DNA from: Usnea hakonensis
Taxonomy: Eukaryota; Ascomycota; Lecanoromycetes; Lecanorales; Parmeliaceae
Reading direction: 5' to 3'
Length of the DNA: 64,000 bases
NCBI GenBank assembly: GCA_013423325.1
Contig: BLJB01000088.1
Coordinates: 451-64,450, forward strand
Shown: piece by piece, positions 10,048 to 21,302 of the stretch
Position numbering within the stretch: position 1 is the stretch's first letter
How the letters are laid out: the number at the start of each line of letters is the position of its first letter
Program-made: the position numbers and the translations under genes
The notes under the pieces: model-generated
What the model was told of the DNA's origin: nothing
Database searches by the model: none
What the model saw: the letters and a program-made list of their open reading frames with translations, nothing else

Positions 10048-10684
10048 CTTCTAAACGCACCACTAACAGTATTTCTAGTGTTCGGCCGTACGGTATAGCC
10101 TGTAATGTGGACATGATTGGGACTCTATGACTCCTAAAGTCTCCCTCTTGATGATTTATGCCGAGTTCCTTCGGTAAAGTCTTACTTCTTGTCGTCTACA
10201 TGAGGCTGTTGCTAAAACGTGAAAGATTGTAGCAGTCCTTGTTGGCCGCTCAAGGACGTATCAATGTCCGCTTGTCCGCAGGCATATAAAAGCGTTTAAA
10301 TCTAAGCTTCTATCAAGGATTCAGATATCAAGCTCGAACCCATTAATTCGACTTGTGTAACAGAATGAATCCATTCAGGAAACCACCTAGGATCAAGAAA
10401 ATTTGATTTTCTCACCCATGCATGTGAAAGGAGCGAGTTATCTCCAATTGTTGCTCGAGGATGAGTGGAGGTGTCACCCTGTCAATTGGGTTACATGCAG
10501 GATAATCAGCTCTTGAGGGAGAAAACATTGCATAACTAGTAGAGACTCTCCCCGGATCTTACGGGGACCTGCAGCGTGCAATTTCCCCCTGAATGGGGAT
10601 AAAAGGTGACCACCGCTCTGGCGTTAGGATTTCCAGCTCACCACAAATTCTACACTTCTTAATATACATCCACTGCATCAAGGA
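10048..10684. other. Promoter region of the large secreted protein
   Basis: Holds no coding frame of note. A TATA-like box sits near the 3' end, and CT-rich leader sequence follows up to the ATG. Confidence 0.5.
10598..10606 (+). promoter_or_regulatory. TATA-like box
   Basis: GATAAAAGG about 80 bases upstream of the start codon of the large secreted protein. Confidence 0.5.
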
Positions 10685-13600
10685 ATGCCCACAAGTCCTC
10701 TTCCATACTATTGTTATGGTCAATCAAATTCTTGCATGATGGCTTACCTATTGACTTGCCTACTTTTGTTCTCTTCTGTTATTTCTCCTTGCCTTGCATC
10801 TCCAGCATATATTCAAAGACGGGTGATTACTATTAGTAATGCCTCTACACTTGTTGTTGGAGCGTCGACCTCACAATCGCCACCATTTCCAATACCTGCC
10901 AACCAATCGACAACTATACCAGGGGTAGCGGTCCTGTCGGAAGCAGCAACATCTTCCAGTATCAAAGGAACGGGCCCTACCAGCTCTACGTTTCTCGACG
11001 CCGGCACCGATAATTTAACAGCATATTCAACTACGCTGGCCTCATCGGCAAATACTTCAAGGGTCATAAAAATCTCGGAAGTAGCAACATCTTTCAGCAA
11101 AAGCCCCTCCAGTACCTTGACTATTGGAAATAGTACTGGTAATTTGACACCATCTTCAATTGCGCTTCCCCTTTCGACATACACTTCGGGGGTTAGGGGC
11201 GCATTGGGAGCAGCAACACCATACAGGACAGGCCCCTCCAATACCATGACTCTTGGGAATGGTAGTGGTATTCTGGCACCTGGATCTGCAATTGGTCCAA
11301 CCTCTGGTCTCAATGATGTTTATTTTAGCGGCTCTTTCAGTGCCTCGCTTACTGTACCAACCGAATCATTTCCCTTGTTTTCGGCACCATCAACTACAAT
11401 ATCAGGGGCAGTTGCTACATCCGAAGCAGCCTTGCTTGGAGGCCTCTTCTTGTCGCTCCAAAGTAACAGGCGATGGATCACGGACCCATCTTTGAAAACC
11501 CAATACCTCAATAACGTTGCGAAGACCAAAGTTGAGACCCTTGCTCTATTCGATGACTTGGACATCAAGCCCACAGTAGATCCCCAATGTCCAAGCAAAA
11601 AAGAAAACAGAGATCTTACTCCAATGAAGAACTTGAGGAGCTTGATCTCGGACAGAAGCTTGATATCGGGACTTGTCGACCTGGACGGGAATATTGCTAA
11701 GCTTCTTAGCTGCGCGGTACAGGTCGTCGATAGACTGAACGATGTTGTTGATGTACCTGTCCCAGACCTGGATGAGATCGAAACTCTTACAGACACTCTT
11801 GCCAGCCTTGGCGAGGATTTGCAAGGAGCCGAGGACAACGATGAAGAGCCTTCCAGCTCTGCATCAATGTCGGAGCCATCTTCTACGAGGACATTATCCA
11901 TCACTTCGTCCTCCAGCGCGTCATCTTGTGGAAGCATTACAGCAGTTCCACACTGCACCAAGACGATCTCGCTATCTATATCGTATTTGAATGGAAATAC
12001 AGCTAGCCCGACGGTGAGCAGAGTCATGTCAATGGATTGTACCACCGTCACCGGGTGCAGTGTCATGGCGCGCACGGCAACCGTAACAGCCTCAGCGAGT
12101 GCTACAAGCGACAAATTGATGTGTGCGCCAAGTTGCTCGGCATGCGGGATTGATAGAGTGCCTGTTGACAATGCAACCTCATTAAAAGCCAAACGCAATG
12201 ATTTGCTGGGCAAGCGAACCTTGTGGGAGCCTGCAGGCTTTGGTAATAACATTAATGAGTTCATTATGGAAACAAGTCAGTGGTTGCCTTTCCTCTTTGC
12301 TAGTCATCAATGATATCCGCCAAATCAAAGGCGTTGCGAGTGTGGGTAGATCGCTAACGATACATCTTAGTTGAGGACCCAGTCGGTCAAGTTGAGCTTG
12401 AGCATCGCCGCTCTGGTACTGGCTCAAGCGCTCTTTTTAGAAGTTGGTTGAATATGCCGCTACATGTCTTCGTCACGGGATTATATGGTTGTACCGCAGT
12501 AGTCATCGCTTCGCAGCAGGGAGTGTGGATCGGACACTTCTGGGAATCTCCCTCATTCCTTGCGAATGATCCACAATTCCAAGAACAAGTACTTGATGCG
12601 ATCAAGAATGGAGACACGGAAAGGATGCCTAGCCCTTTCCCACTCGCAGAAGCTGGACGTATATTGAGCTCTGGAACAAATGCGCAAATATATATCTCGA
12701 CGCCAACAGATCTGGAGACGGGAAATGAAGATCTTCTGTATCCAGACAGAGTCGAACAAGTCCGATCATTATTGACAGGGCAGGGTGCTCCATTCGATGG
12801 AGTTCCCGTCACTATACGGGGTTACGTAAAGCCAACAAAGGATGAAATAGAAAAGAACACGTTTAATTATAGGGCTCGAACCAAGATACTTGTCCAATAC
12901 GACAATGACCAGGTAGAAGAAGTGCCGAAACCTGAGCAGCAAGCCATCTGGCGAGTCTGGTTAGAAAGCCAGATGTATCAAGATGAGTGGGATGCGACGG
13001 CTGCACAAAGAGATCCTTCCACTAAACCTAACGACTCCGCATTCTCTGTCTCTGCCTCTGTGGACTCGCTCACATCGACAGCGGCGAGTCTTGTGTCAAG
13101 TGGAGCCGGCATCACTACTTTATCTTCTCCAACAGCCAAAACCTCTGTAGAGGCACAGATGAACAACTTTTCGAGCATGACCACCGGGCCTTCATTATCA
13201 AGCACCACTCCTCTTCCCACATCATCGCTCTCCTGCTATCCTTTTCAGGATCCTGACGGAGGCCCAGGCGCCCAAGGATGCGAATGTGATGGGCTCGACG
13301 GCATATTTCCTTATCTCAATTCTTCTACCGGTCAAAGTAATTACAGCCCTTGTGGCTTTACAACGACGCCAACAACAGCCTCATCAAACGTAGAGCCTCT
13401 CACGACTACCGAGTCCAGTGGAGATGTGGTGTCTTGCGCTTCTTCTGCGTACTACAATTACGCAGTCAATTCGATTCCGACCTGTGTAGGAGCTACATCA
13501 GTTGTTGCTACAGTCGCTTCCATCGCCTCAATATACTCAGCATCTACAGCCTCGATTGCATCTGTCACTTCTCTGTCAATCGCGTCCATGTCCGCCTCAA

Positions 13601-14205
13601 GTGCAACCGCCGCATCTGCATCCGCAGTTTATGCCTCCCTCATGGCTGCCCCAAGTGCCGGCTGTTTGATTCTTTCTGATGACGGCTTCGGAGACTCCAG
13701 CTTTGAAGTCTATGGAATCAATGGGTGGGCCGACAATGGCAGACTCTTCACCGAAGAAGATGGCTGCGGTATCCTGTCAGGCTGGAGTTTCCACACCGAC
13801 GGCCAGTCAGTCTTTCTAGGTTCCATGAGGAATACCCAGTACGTGTACTTCGGATTGAGCTTCTTCAAAAGCGGCTGCGTCGAACGCGCCGTCCACGCGG
13901 CCGGAGGTCCACCGCCGGGTTCTAGAGCTGGCGAAATTGAGTGTAAGCATACAGAGAACCTCAGCGACAAGCAATTGGATGCGGTTAGCAACATCAAGAC
14001 TGCGCAGTCAAACACGATCAAGCTCGTAGCAAATGGAGGAACAAATCAGGAGAAGGCGGTTGTCCATACGAACTTTCCTATTCCATCAGCGGCGAGCAAA
14101 GCGCAATCCGATCCAAGTTTTGTGGCGTCGGCTTCTGCGGCGCTTCAGCGTCTGTCGACTGCTCAGGACGGGTCCTCACCAGCTCCAACGAGCCTACCGA
14201 AATAG
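10685..14205 (+). CDS. Large secreted Ser/Thr-rich fungal surface protein
   Basis: Two exons, 10685-12275 and 12371-14205, joined by a 95-nt phase-1 intron (donor GTCAGT, branch GCTAACG, acceptor TTAG), give 1141 residues. A signal peptide follows the internal start (MMAYLLTCLLLFSSVIS...LASP); the ATG at 10739 may be the real start. The first half is Ser/Thr-rich with degenerate repeated segments and a Cys cluster (MCAPSCSACG). A more conserved block begins at about residue 559 (MPLHVFVTGLYGCTAV...HFWESPSF) and includes YLKPT/GYVKPTK-like and YRARTKILVQY stretches. Then come another Ser/Thr linker, Cys-containing segments (SCYPF, GCECDG), an Ala/Ser repeat tract at about 905-960 (ASIAS, SIASMSASS) and a final Cys-rich domain (DDGFGDSSFEVYGINGW). 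Similar long modular secreted proteins are known in filamentous ascomycetes without assigned function. Probably a wall or extracellular protein. Confidence 0.85.
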
Positions 14206-15474
14206 CAACCTGCCGTTGTCTTCGTGCTCGCCCCGCTTACAGTCCTGGTACCAAATTGTACGGAGCCAAATGGCGGCATGTCGATGTTTATTGTGATTGG
14301 GGGAGGCAGGCCTCTCAGAGAGGTCTTTCGAATTGTTTAAACTCATGCGTGACTGCTTCCATCGGTTTGATGCAAGATGTCTCCCGGAGAAACATATTAC
14401 ATTGTTCGAAATCATGCGAGCCTGCTTCTGATTTTCTGTCCTGATTCCAGGAGCTGGATCTCCTCCAGCTTTGCATTTCCTTCGAAAACTCATACAGCAT
14501 GCGTAAATACCAAAACAATATCAACCTCAACTGAAGTGACTCTGTACAATATTTTTCGTGTAGTACTAACTGAGAATATGTTTCAGAGACGTCCGCAGTT
14601 TCACTGGGGACAATCCCGTCCTCCAACAGCCCCCTTACACCAAAACAACCCCCTCCCTCAACCCAAAATTTATAGGGTGGGCTTATTCTAAACGGCCGAG
14701 TTGGGGGCCGAAACCAAGATTCGTAATAAGGCTAAGGATGCTTTGACCCTACAGCCTTATGAAAAGTCTTTTCGTGACCCCTTTTGATCATTCGTACTCA
14801 AAACGGTTGTCAATAACGAGGTACTAAGCCCGTTTGAGAGTGTCCTTAATAGAAGAATTCTGCCACTAGAGTCAATTTCGTACCTAGAGACCTAACGCGA
14901 GAGATTACTGTGAAGGGAGATTGATACGCTATTTCCAAAGTAGATAAGGTACGCCTTGAGTACCTATACATTTTTTAACCGAGCATTTCTCGTCCCGCAT
15001 CAACGATGTCAGGATGGATACATCTATATTCAGTGTCCTGAGGTATAAAACCAGGCGTTCTCAGCTGAACGTCTTCCCGGCTTAACATTGACCTAGCCAG
15101 GATGCGAGAAGGCAACAAGCAAAATGAGCAGGGGGTTCCCCTGCGGCTGACCACTCGCATCGGAGTCGCAACATCAAATCTAACAAACGCTTACAAATTA
15201 AACTCAGCCTCAAGGTCGTCTTGTTGGTCTCCGATATGTATAACAGGAGACCCTCCCCAATTGTCTTCAGACTGAGTTAGAGCGCTGCTTGAATCAGAAG
15301 GCTTTGAAACTTGAATTCAAACTACTCGATAAGCTCACATCTCGGAAATTGGCAAATCGACAGTATATATAAGTCGGTTTATAAAGGTCGCTTGAGCAGC
15401 CTTTCGTCTCTTCCCAATAGTTTGATTGACATCAAGCGAATTTGTTACTCACAAAGACTAAGGTACCAGCAAAT
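14206..15474. other. Intergenic
   Basis: Forward and reverse frames of about 100 codons at 14194-14691 overlap each other and show no domain. Nothing repetitive stands out. The 3' end is the methyltransferase promoter. Confidence 0.45.
15364..15373 (+). promoter_or_regulatory. TATA box of the O-methyltransferase gene
   Basis: TATATATAAG, 111 bases upstream of the start codon. Confidence 0.6.
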
Positions 15475-17020
15475 ATGTCTACCCAAATTGCCGAACAGGC
15501 AGACCAAGCCTCTACGCTCGTCAGAGACCTCGCTTCTCTCCAGCCATCTCTCCAAGGACACTTCGAAAGAACGCGTCAAGAAATGATCGCGAAAGCTAGA
15601 TCTTTGATCAGTACTTTGGAAGCACCTATGGAGACAATCTTATACATGGGCATGGCTGAGCCAGCCAGAACGGCCATTGTCCGCACGGCGATTGACATGG
15701 ACTTGTTTAAAAAGCTAGCAGCAGATGGTGGGAAAGGGAAGAATAGCCAGCAGCTCGCCGATACTACCAAGACGGACTCTGCTTTGATTGGTGAGTTGAC
15801 GAGCTTCGTGTCTCTTCGATTGTAGTATGTATTGCTGAACGCAAATTACATCTGGTCTCGTTTGAGGGTAGAGAGCGGCAGTCTTTAGGAGATTATTGGA
15901 GGCAGATATTGGTGAAGCCAACATATACTCCTCAGTCTCTTCAGCTATGGCAATCCTAGAAGTATCTGCATTTACAATGGAAGACTGACCAAAAATGTTC
16001 TTTACTCAGCTCGTATGCTCAGGCGTAAGTCATTTCCGACTTTATCCTTCGTCTTAACGACCAGATATCAGTCTCGTGACATGATCCAAAATTCGGTACG
16101 TCCTCTCACTCAGGCAATACTGATCCGCAAACCATACCCTAGACCTCGCCAGCATGTCCATCGTCCAAGAGATCTCCCCAGACACATACGTCCCAACCCG
16201 CCTTTCAAGCGCGCTCACGGACCAACTATTCTATGACGGCGTTGTCTGCACTACTGACTGCCATACCCCAATTTTCTCCCGTCTCCCTGCCTACCTCCGT
16301 AGCACCAACTATGCCAATCCTACAGATGTCAATGGCTTCAAGTACTGCCAAACCACAGATCTAACTCCCTTCGAGTGGTTTGCAGCCGATCCGCGCAGGA
16401 TGGAGGCTTTCCAGAATCACATGGCTGGCTACGGTATAGGGCGGCCTCATTGGATGGACGAAGGGTTTTACCCCGTTACTGAGCGCTTGAGAGGGGTAGC
16501 TGAGGATGAGGTATTGATTGTGGACGTTGGAGGAGCGACAGGCCACGATCTCGCGGAATTCCAGAAGAAACACCCTTCCATGTCTGGTAAGTTGATCTTG
16601 CAAGATCAAGCCGTGACGATCTCCTCGATCCAAAAAGGCGATCGACCGGGCATACAATGCACGGCCCATGACTTCTTCACGGAACAGCCGGTCAAGGGCG
16701 CGAAAGCTTATTTCATGCATTCGGTGCTCCACGATTGGAACGACGAAAATGCCCGCAAGATACTCACGCAAACGAAAAAAGCACTGAAACCGGGGTATTC
16801 GAAAATTTTGATAAATGAGAACATGGTTAATAATCAAGGCGCTGATTGGAAGATCACGAGCTTTGACTGGACCATGTTGGCGGTGGCTGGGGCATACGAA
16901 CGCACAGAGACGCAGTGGCGCGATTTGTTGGAGAGCGTGGGGTTGAAAATCAGTGGGATTTGGAAGGGCGAGGGATCGACGGAGAGTTTGATTGAGGCTG
17001 TGCTGGGAGATGAGGCGTAG
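15475..17020 (+). CDS. Plant-type SAM-dependent O-methyltransferase
   Basis: Three exons, 15475-15790, 16010-16024 and 16143-17020, give 402 residues. The middle exon is only 15 nt: it joins ...DSALI to ARMLRH and then LASMSIVQEI, which restores the winged-helix dimerisation region expected in this family. Flanking signals are good (GTGAGT / CTGACC...CAG; GTAAGT...TAG). The Rossmann SAM site reads VDVGGATGHDL, and the catalytic-base region HSVLHDWNDE carries the family HDW. Such enzymes methylate hydroxyls of polyketides, phenolics or flavonoid-like compounds, and fungal members often belong to secondary metabolism (sterigmatocystin and aflatoxin O-methyltransferases are relatives). No polyketide synthase or peptide synthetase is near, so the substrate is unknown. 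Likely cytosolic. Confidence 0.92.
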
Positions 17021-18639
17021 GCTGATTTCGGAAGAGCACGCTCTCAGGTTTGTTTTTGTTATATGTAGGTTCGTTGGACTGATTGTTGGGTATGAGTACC
17101 AGACTGATTCATGAAGTATGAAGACGTGGACCGGTTTCGAACATGTGCGCCTAGTAAAGAATGATCTTTGGAAAGAAGACCAGAGTCAGAACATAACATA
17201 CTTTCAAGCGTTAGTGCTGATATTGTCCAGTAAGACACACCAGGCGCCGGCTTTCCCCTCTGATCTACAATGCTTAATGCTCGACGCATCCTTTTCAAGG
17301 ACAGAGGAATGAGAATCCTGAAAGCTCGCTGCCTTCTCCCCATATTTAAACCCAGCCCCTGAGCCCCTCGCCCTAACACGGAAGTCTTCGGAGAGCCTTA
17401 GCCGGTTTGTCGGCAACTAGGTACGCAAGGTATAAAGGAGTCGATCGCGGGCAGTCGGGAGCAGGGTATGTGATCGCTAGGCTCGGATGGCTTGCCAAGT
17501 TTGGTGTGGTGGCTCACCCGAGGCTGCGCACTTGCGGCTTTCTAGGTTGAGGCTGCTGGGATTATCGAAACCTACCTTCGAAACCTACCTTAGAAATAAA
17601 TAGAAATACCATTACTCGTGCTCTCTTTGCGGTTTAGGGTTTGTCTCGATGATCAGCGTTGCAGAATACCCCTATTGTACCTTCAAAAACAAAATTCGCC
17701 GATACTCATCGCAAGCCACGTGCAAGAATATGGCTTGTCAATAGTCACGTGCGATGACGCGAAATGGTCTATTGAAAGTTTTGGCTACGGTCATGATGCT
17801 CTGCTTCCTTCCCTTGAAGAAGGGTGTTTTGGAGCGATCGTGCTGGGAAAATAAGTATGCCTGAGGCGCCGCAAGGTGTCAAAACTAGCCCCATTTTCGA
17901 TTTCGTTTTTTCGAAAACATTGGAAAGCGCCACACGGACTGGCGCAGGAAGTCATGATGTTGTGACACAAACCTCTTTGGCTCTGAGATTCGGACAGGAC
18001 CGCGAGCAGATGGCATGAAATAGCTTGAATTCAACGACACCCATCTTGGCACTCGTACCATAGAGAGTGAACACGCTTGAGTTTTTAATTCCTTGCAAGT
18101 AGTATGACCTCGAAGCTCACTGAAGAGGAACCACTTACCGATTCTCGAAAGTCTGGGCGCAGTTCAACCAGACAACTTGGGCGATGCCATGGTGATTGTT
18201 TCGGTATTTCACCAGCTGCTTTATCTTTTAAGTTACTCCGTAACGAGAGATCGCATACTTACCGTTTGCAGAAGGCCCTACGACAGGCGATTTACGATGA
18301 ATGGAATGGAATATGGCAGTAGTGCATGACGTGCTAGTACGACTGCTATTGCTTGGAGTATTTTCGATTTAGACGAGATATGCGGCCGCATTTTTGATGT
18401 AGCATAGGATATGGGCGCTGAAGTGGAGAGCGTTCGATGGAAAAGTGTCAAGTGCAAAGCTTGAGATTCACCAATCTCGGAATCCTTGGTGGTCGAGCCG
18501 TCCATTGTCAGCTGTCAGTGTTGCTAAATTGGTTGTCACGGAATAGTATGTATTTAGCATTCTGATACGCTATTTCAGCGATATCAGAGTTTTTGTCTAC
18601 CTAGAGCCACTGTCTAAATGAAGACAGATTACAATGTCT
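17021..18639. other. Intergenic
   Basis: Several short frames occur in both strands without domains. One at 18104-18322 starts with an ATG and could be spliced (GTGATT...GCAG) to a 38-residue peptide, but it lacks a good branch site, so I do not call it. No repeats or RNA genes seen. Confidence 0.4.
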
Positions 18640-19332
18640 TTAGAGCGTCAGCGGTAATCTAAGCATGCAGCGAAGCCGGTAATTGCCATATCCTTTGTCA
18701 TTGATCTTGGCATTTGGTACCTTCCGAGCCAAATCCACATCCAGGCGATGGACTGTCTCAAAGCCATGCTTCGCATATATGGGATAACCCAATGGCATGG
18801 CTTGAAGGAAGATAGGCAGGCTTTTTTGATCGGCTACCAGATTACCATATTTGACCAAGGCATTTCCCATACCCTGTCGCTGAAAAGAAGGCTCGGTGTA
18901 GAGCGCTTTGCAAATGATGTGACGTTTTCCGCGAGTCGATTTCTTCAGCCATCTATCGGTATCCTGCAGCACGTAGGTGACAAGTTCTGCGGGAGAACCG
19001 AGCCCATCAATTTCTGATCCTGGTTGGAATTCCTCAACCTTCGCCGCAGACTCTTCGTCCTGTTCTCGAATCTGAGCGTCAGTGGGCGTGTTCCATGACG
19101 CCCACGCAGCGAGCAGGCCCGTCTTCTTGTCCACTACTTTGATGTGCTCCCATGTTGGATCGCCGACTTGATTTTCAAGCATCTCGTTTATTCGCTGTGT
19201 GAAGTCTGTCGCAAGCGGAAGACTCAGTCGGAATGCGTTGTCAGAGAGAGAGGCGACCGTTTCAATCTCTACAAGTCTCGGAATATCCTGGTGCTTCACT
19301 GGCAAAAGTTCAAAAGTTGATAATTGATCCAT
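18640..19332 (-). CDS. GNAT-family N-acetyltransferase
   Basis: Single exon, 230 residues. The acetyl-CoA binding motif A is present as EPSFQRQGMGNALVKYG (Q/RxxGxG/A pattern), preceded by a beta strand (HIICKALYT) and followed by a motif-B-like PIYAKHGFETVHRL. The N-terminal half (IKVVDKKTGLLAAWASWN) matches the fungal GNAT subgroup that acts on small molecules or peptides. The enzyme would transfer acetyl from acetyl-CoA to an amine; the substrate cannot be read from sequence. No targeting signal, so cytosolic. Confidence 0.9.
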   Translation of the reverse strand: MDQLSTFELLPVKHQDIPRLVEIETVASLSDNAFRLSLPLATDFTQRINEMLENQVGDPTWEHIKVVDKKTGLLAAWASWNTPTDAQIREQDEESAAKVEEFQPGSEIDGLGSPAELVTYVLQDTDRWLKKSTRGKRHIICKALYTEPSFQRQGMGNALVKYGNLVADQKSLPIFLQAMPLGYPIYAKHGFETVHRLDVDLARKVPNAKINDKGYGNYRLRCMLRLPLTL

Positions 19333-21302
19333 GATATATCGATATCACGGCGTAGCAATCGATGTTTGTTAAGCGGGGTGATTTGGGAGGGATGTGTGCT
19401 CTCACAAGGTGGGAGTCGTAGGAGTGAGTAGTCTTGATTCTTTAGCTGAAATTCCAGAGGGTGAGCTTGAAATCTTTATATTACTGACACGTAAACATCG
19501 GAACGGCTTTGTCCGAACAATCGCTGTTGGGCAGGGGCGTGCGTTTGAGCCTGACAATGCCAAAGGGACGTCATTAAGACGGGCAGTCACACTCAGATTG
19601 CTGTCAAACAGAAGTATATGTTGATGTACGGAGTACAAGCAAGGACCCGATGAATGACATCAATCTTGCCCATCGGATTCCATTGCTTGTGTGATGGTTT
19701 TAGAAGGTAAACATCTAGCGAGCTCTATGAACGAGGGCTGCGGCTATCAAACATGGCATTGACACAAAGCTGGTACACCTTGGTGGTACTAGCTGAGATT
19801 TTCAATTTCTCAACGTTAGAATTAAGGGGAAGAAGACCGATATGAGGGAATTTAATGAGAATGTTTGCACCTGTGATTGTTGGGTTCGGCAGTGCAAGCC
19901 ATTTCAAGCAAATTGCGGAAAAGCTCCAGTAAGTTGTTATAGAAAATTTTAGGATTCACGATGTCCTTGAACAACGAGGAAAAGATGATGCTTAGGGATT
20001 GCTAAGCTGGCTCTTAGAAATATCTGAGAGAGATCCGGCCGATGGGCAATGGCTACCTGAACTTGCAAAATGAATAGGCCCTTGCTGAAAATTGGCGAGC
20101 CATAGCCATGGACGGGTGCCGATTGAAGATAAGCCAAACTCTCCCATACACACCTGCGATTGCGTTAGTCGCCTTCCACCTACTATCTTGGCATGATCTC
20201 AACTCTTGAGATTCAGCATGAACAAAGATCTGTTTGGGATGGGGGGGGGGGGGGGTTTCGCTGATGTTTTGGGAAATATAATTCAATCGTGAATGCGCTG
20301 ATGCAGCTGTATAAGTTACATCGTCTAGAGCCCCGGGGTATATAGGGGAAAGGTTAGAGGTCTTCGAGCTAATCGCCGGATTCTTCTCGAGAGGGATCCG
20401 GAGGCCGTACTCGTCAATGAGTAGATCTGTATACTGAGAAGATCTCTTCGTCGTAGATTTCTCCTGCGCCCACTCACGTAATGATCCATGATTGAGGGGT
20501 GAAGCTATTCAGGCGTAACGAAAGGGCTACAAGGCTTTAAAGTAAAGTAAGTCGCTTGCCGCGGTTGTCGCGCTGAGCGTTTGTTTGTAGCCCTAGCCCC
20601 AGCTCTTACATTTCGGCTTATTTTATACTGGAAAACAGGTGTCATCTTTCGCGACGGACACACGTACACCCTGTACCAATCAATGCGGAGTATAACAGTT
20701 CTCCTAGATTCTGCAAAACGTTTTGTGTTGCTGAAGTCACTATCTCGGAGTCTCCTTGAGCGTCCAAAGGCAAAGGCACGAGGATGGCCGAAGATCTTAC
20801 CTGTTTTCCAACGGATGGTGTGCTCAAGAGCATGTCCGGTTTCATATGATGGTGAAGAGTATCGACAGATCAGCGACTCTCAAGACTGACAGTGGTTTAC
20901 CGCGCATTGGCCAGGATTCGGTATGAGAATCCTCGAGAGCGTATTCCCAGCCTGCATCCTGACGCATCCCATGCTGACTTGTATCTCATTCCATTTAGGG
21001 TATGGCTCACCCCAATAGAAATACTAGAGAGGATAGCCTCCCGGAACAGCGAGATGGAAGAGATTTGGGAAGCCTTTCGGACGAAGGTGTGATCATCACT
21101 GCAACGATCCTCGGCCTGCACTCATGAAGTCTTAGACGGCGATGACTACGAAGACGATGCGGAACCTCCTATAGTTCTTCCCTTACTTCATGAGAGACCC
21201 TGGCAAGCAGCGGCAACCTCCATTTCAAACCGACTTCTGTCATGGGGGAAAAGAGCACGCAACAATCTATTTTCGTCATCGTTCGAGTATGCGCCCATCG
21301 AA
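19333..21302. other. Intergenic with a 15-G homopolymer
   Basis: Contains overlapping short frames only. GTACGGAGTA at 19626-19635 is the reverse complement of the TACTCCGTAC word found elsewhere. About 20330-20530 has an ordinary-GC stretch unlike its neighbours that could be a transposon scrap, but no domain is visible. The last 500 bases lead into the transporter gene. Confidence 0.4.
20241..20255. repeat. Poly-G run
   Basis: Fifteen consecutive G between ...gtttgggat and tttcgc; length in such runs is unreliable in assemblies. Confidence 0.9.

Noticed and set aside
10813..12264. Long reverse-strand frames (166 and 314 codons) opposite the large secreted protein
   Set aside because: Shadow frames of Ser/Thr codons; they lack start context, domains and introns, whereas the forward frame has a signal peptide and matching exon phases.
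15475..19332. Secondary-metabolite cluster around the O-methyltransferase
   Set aside because: No polyketide synthase, peptide synthetase, terpene cyclase, P450 or cluster regulator lies nearby.
20330..20530. Transposon fragment upstream of the transporter
   Set aside because: Composition looked different, but no repeat partner or domain could be found in the window.
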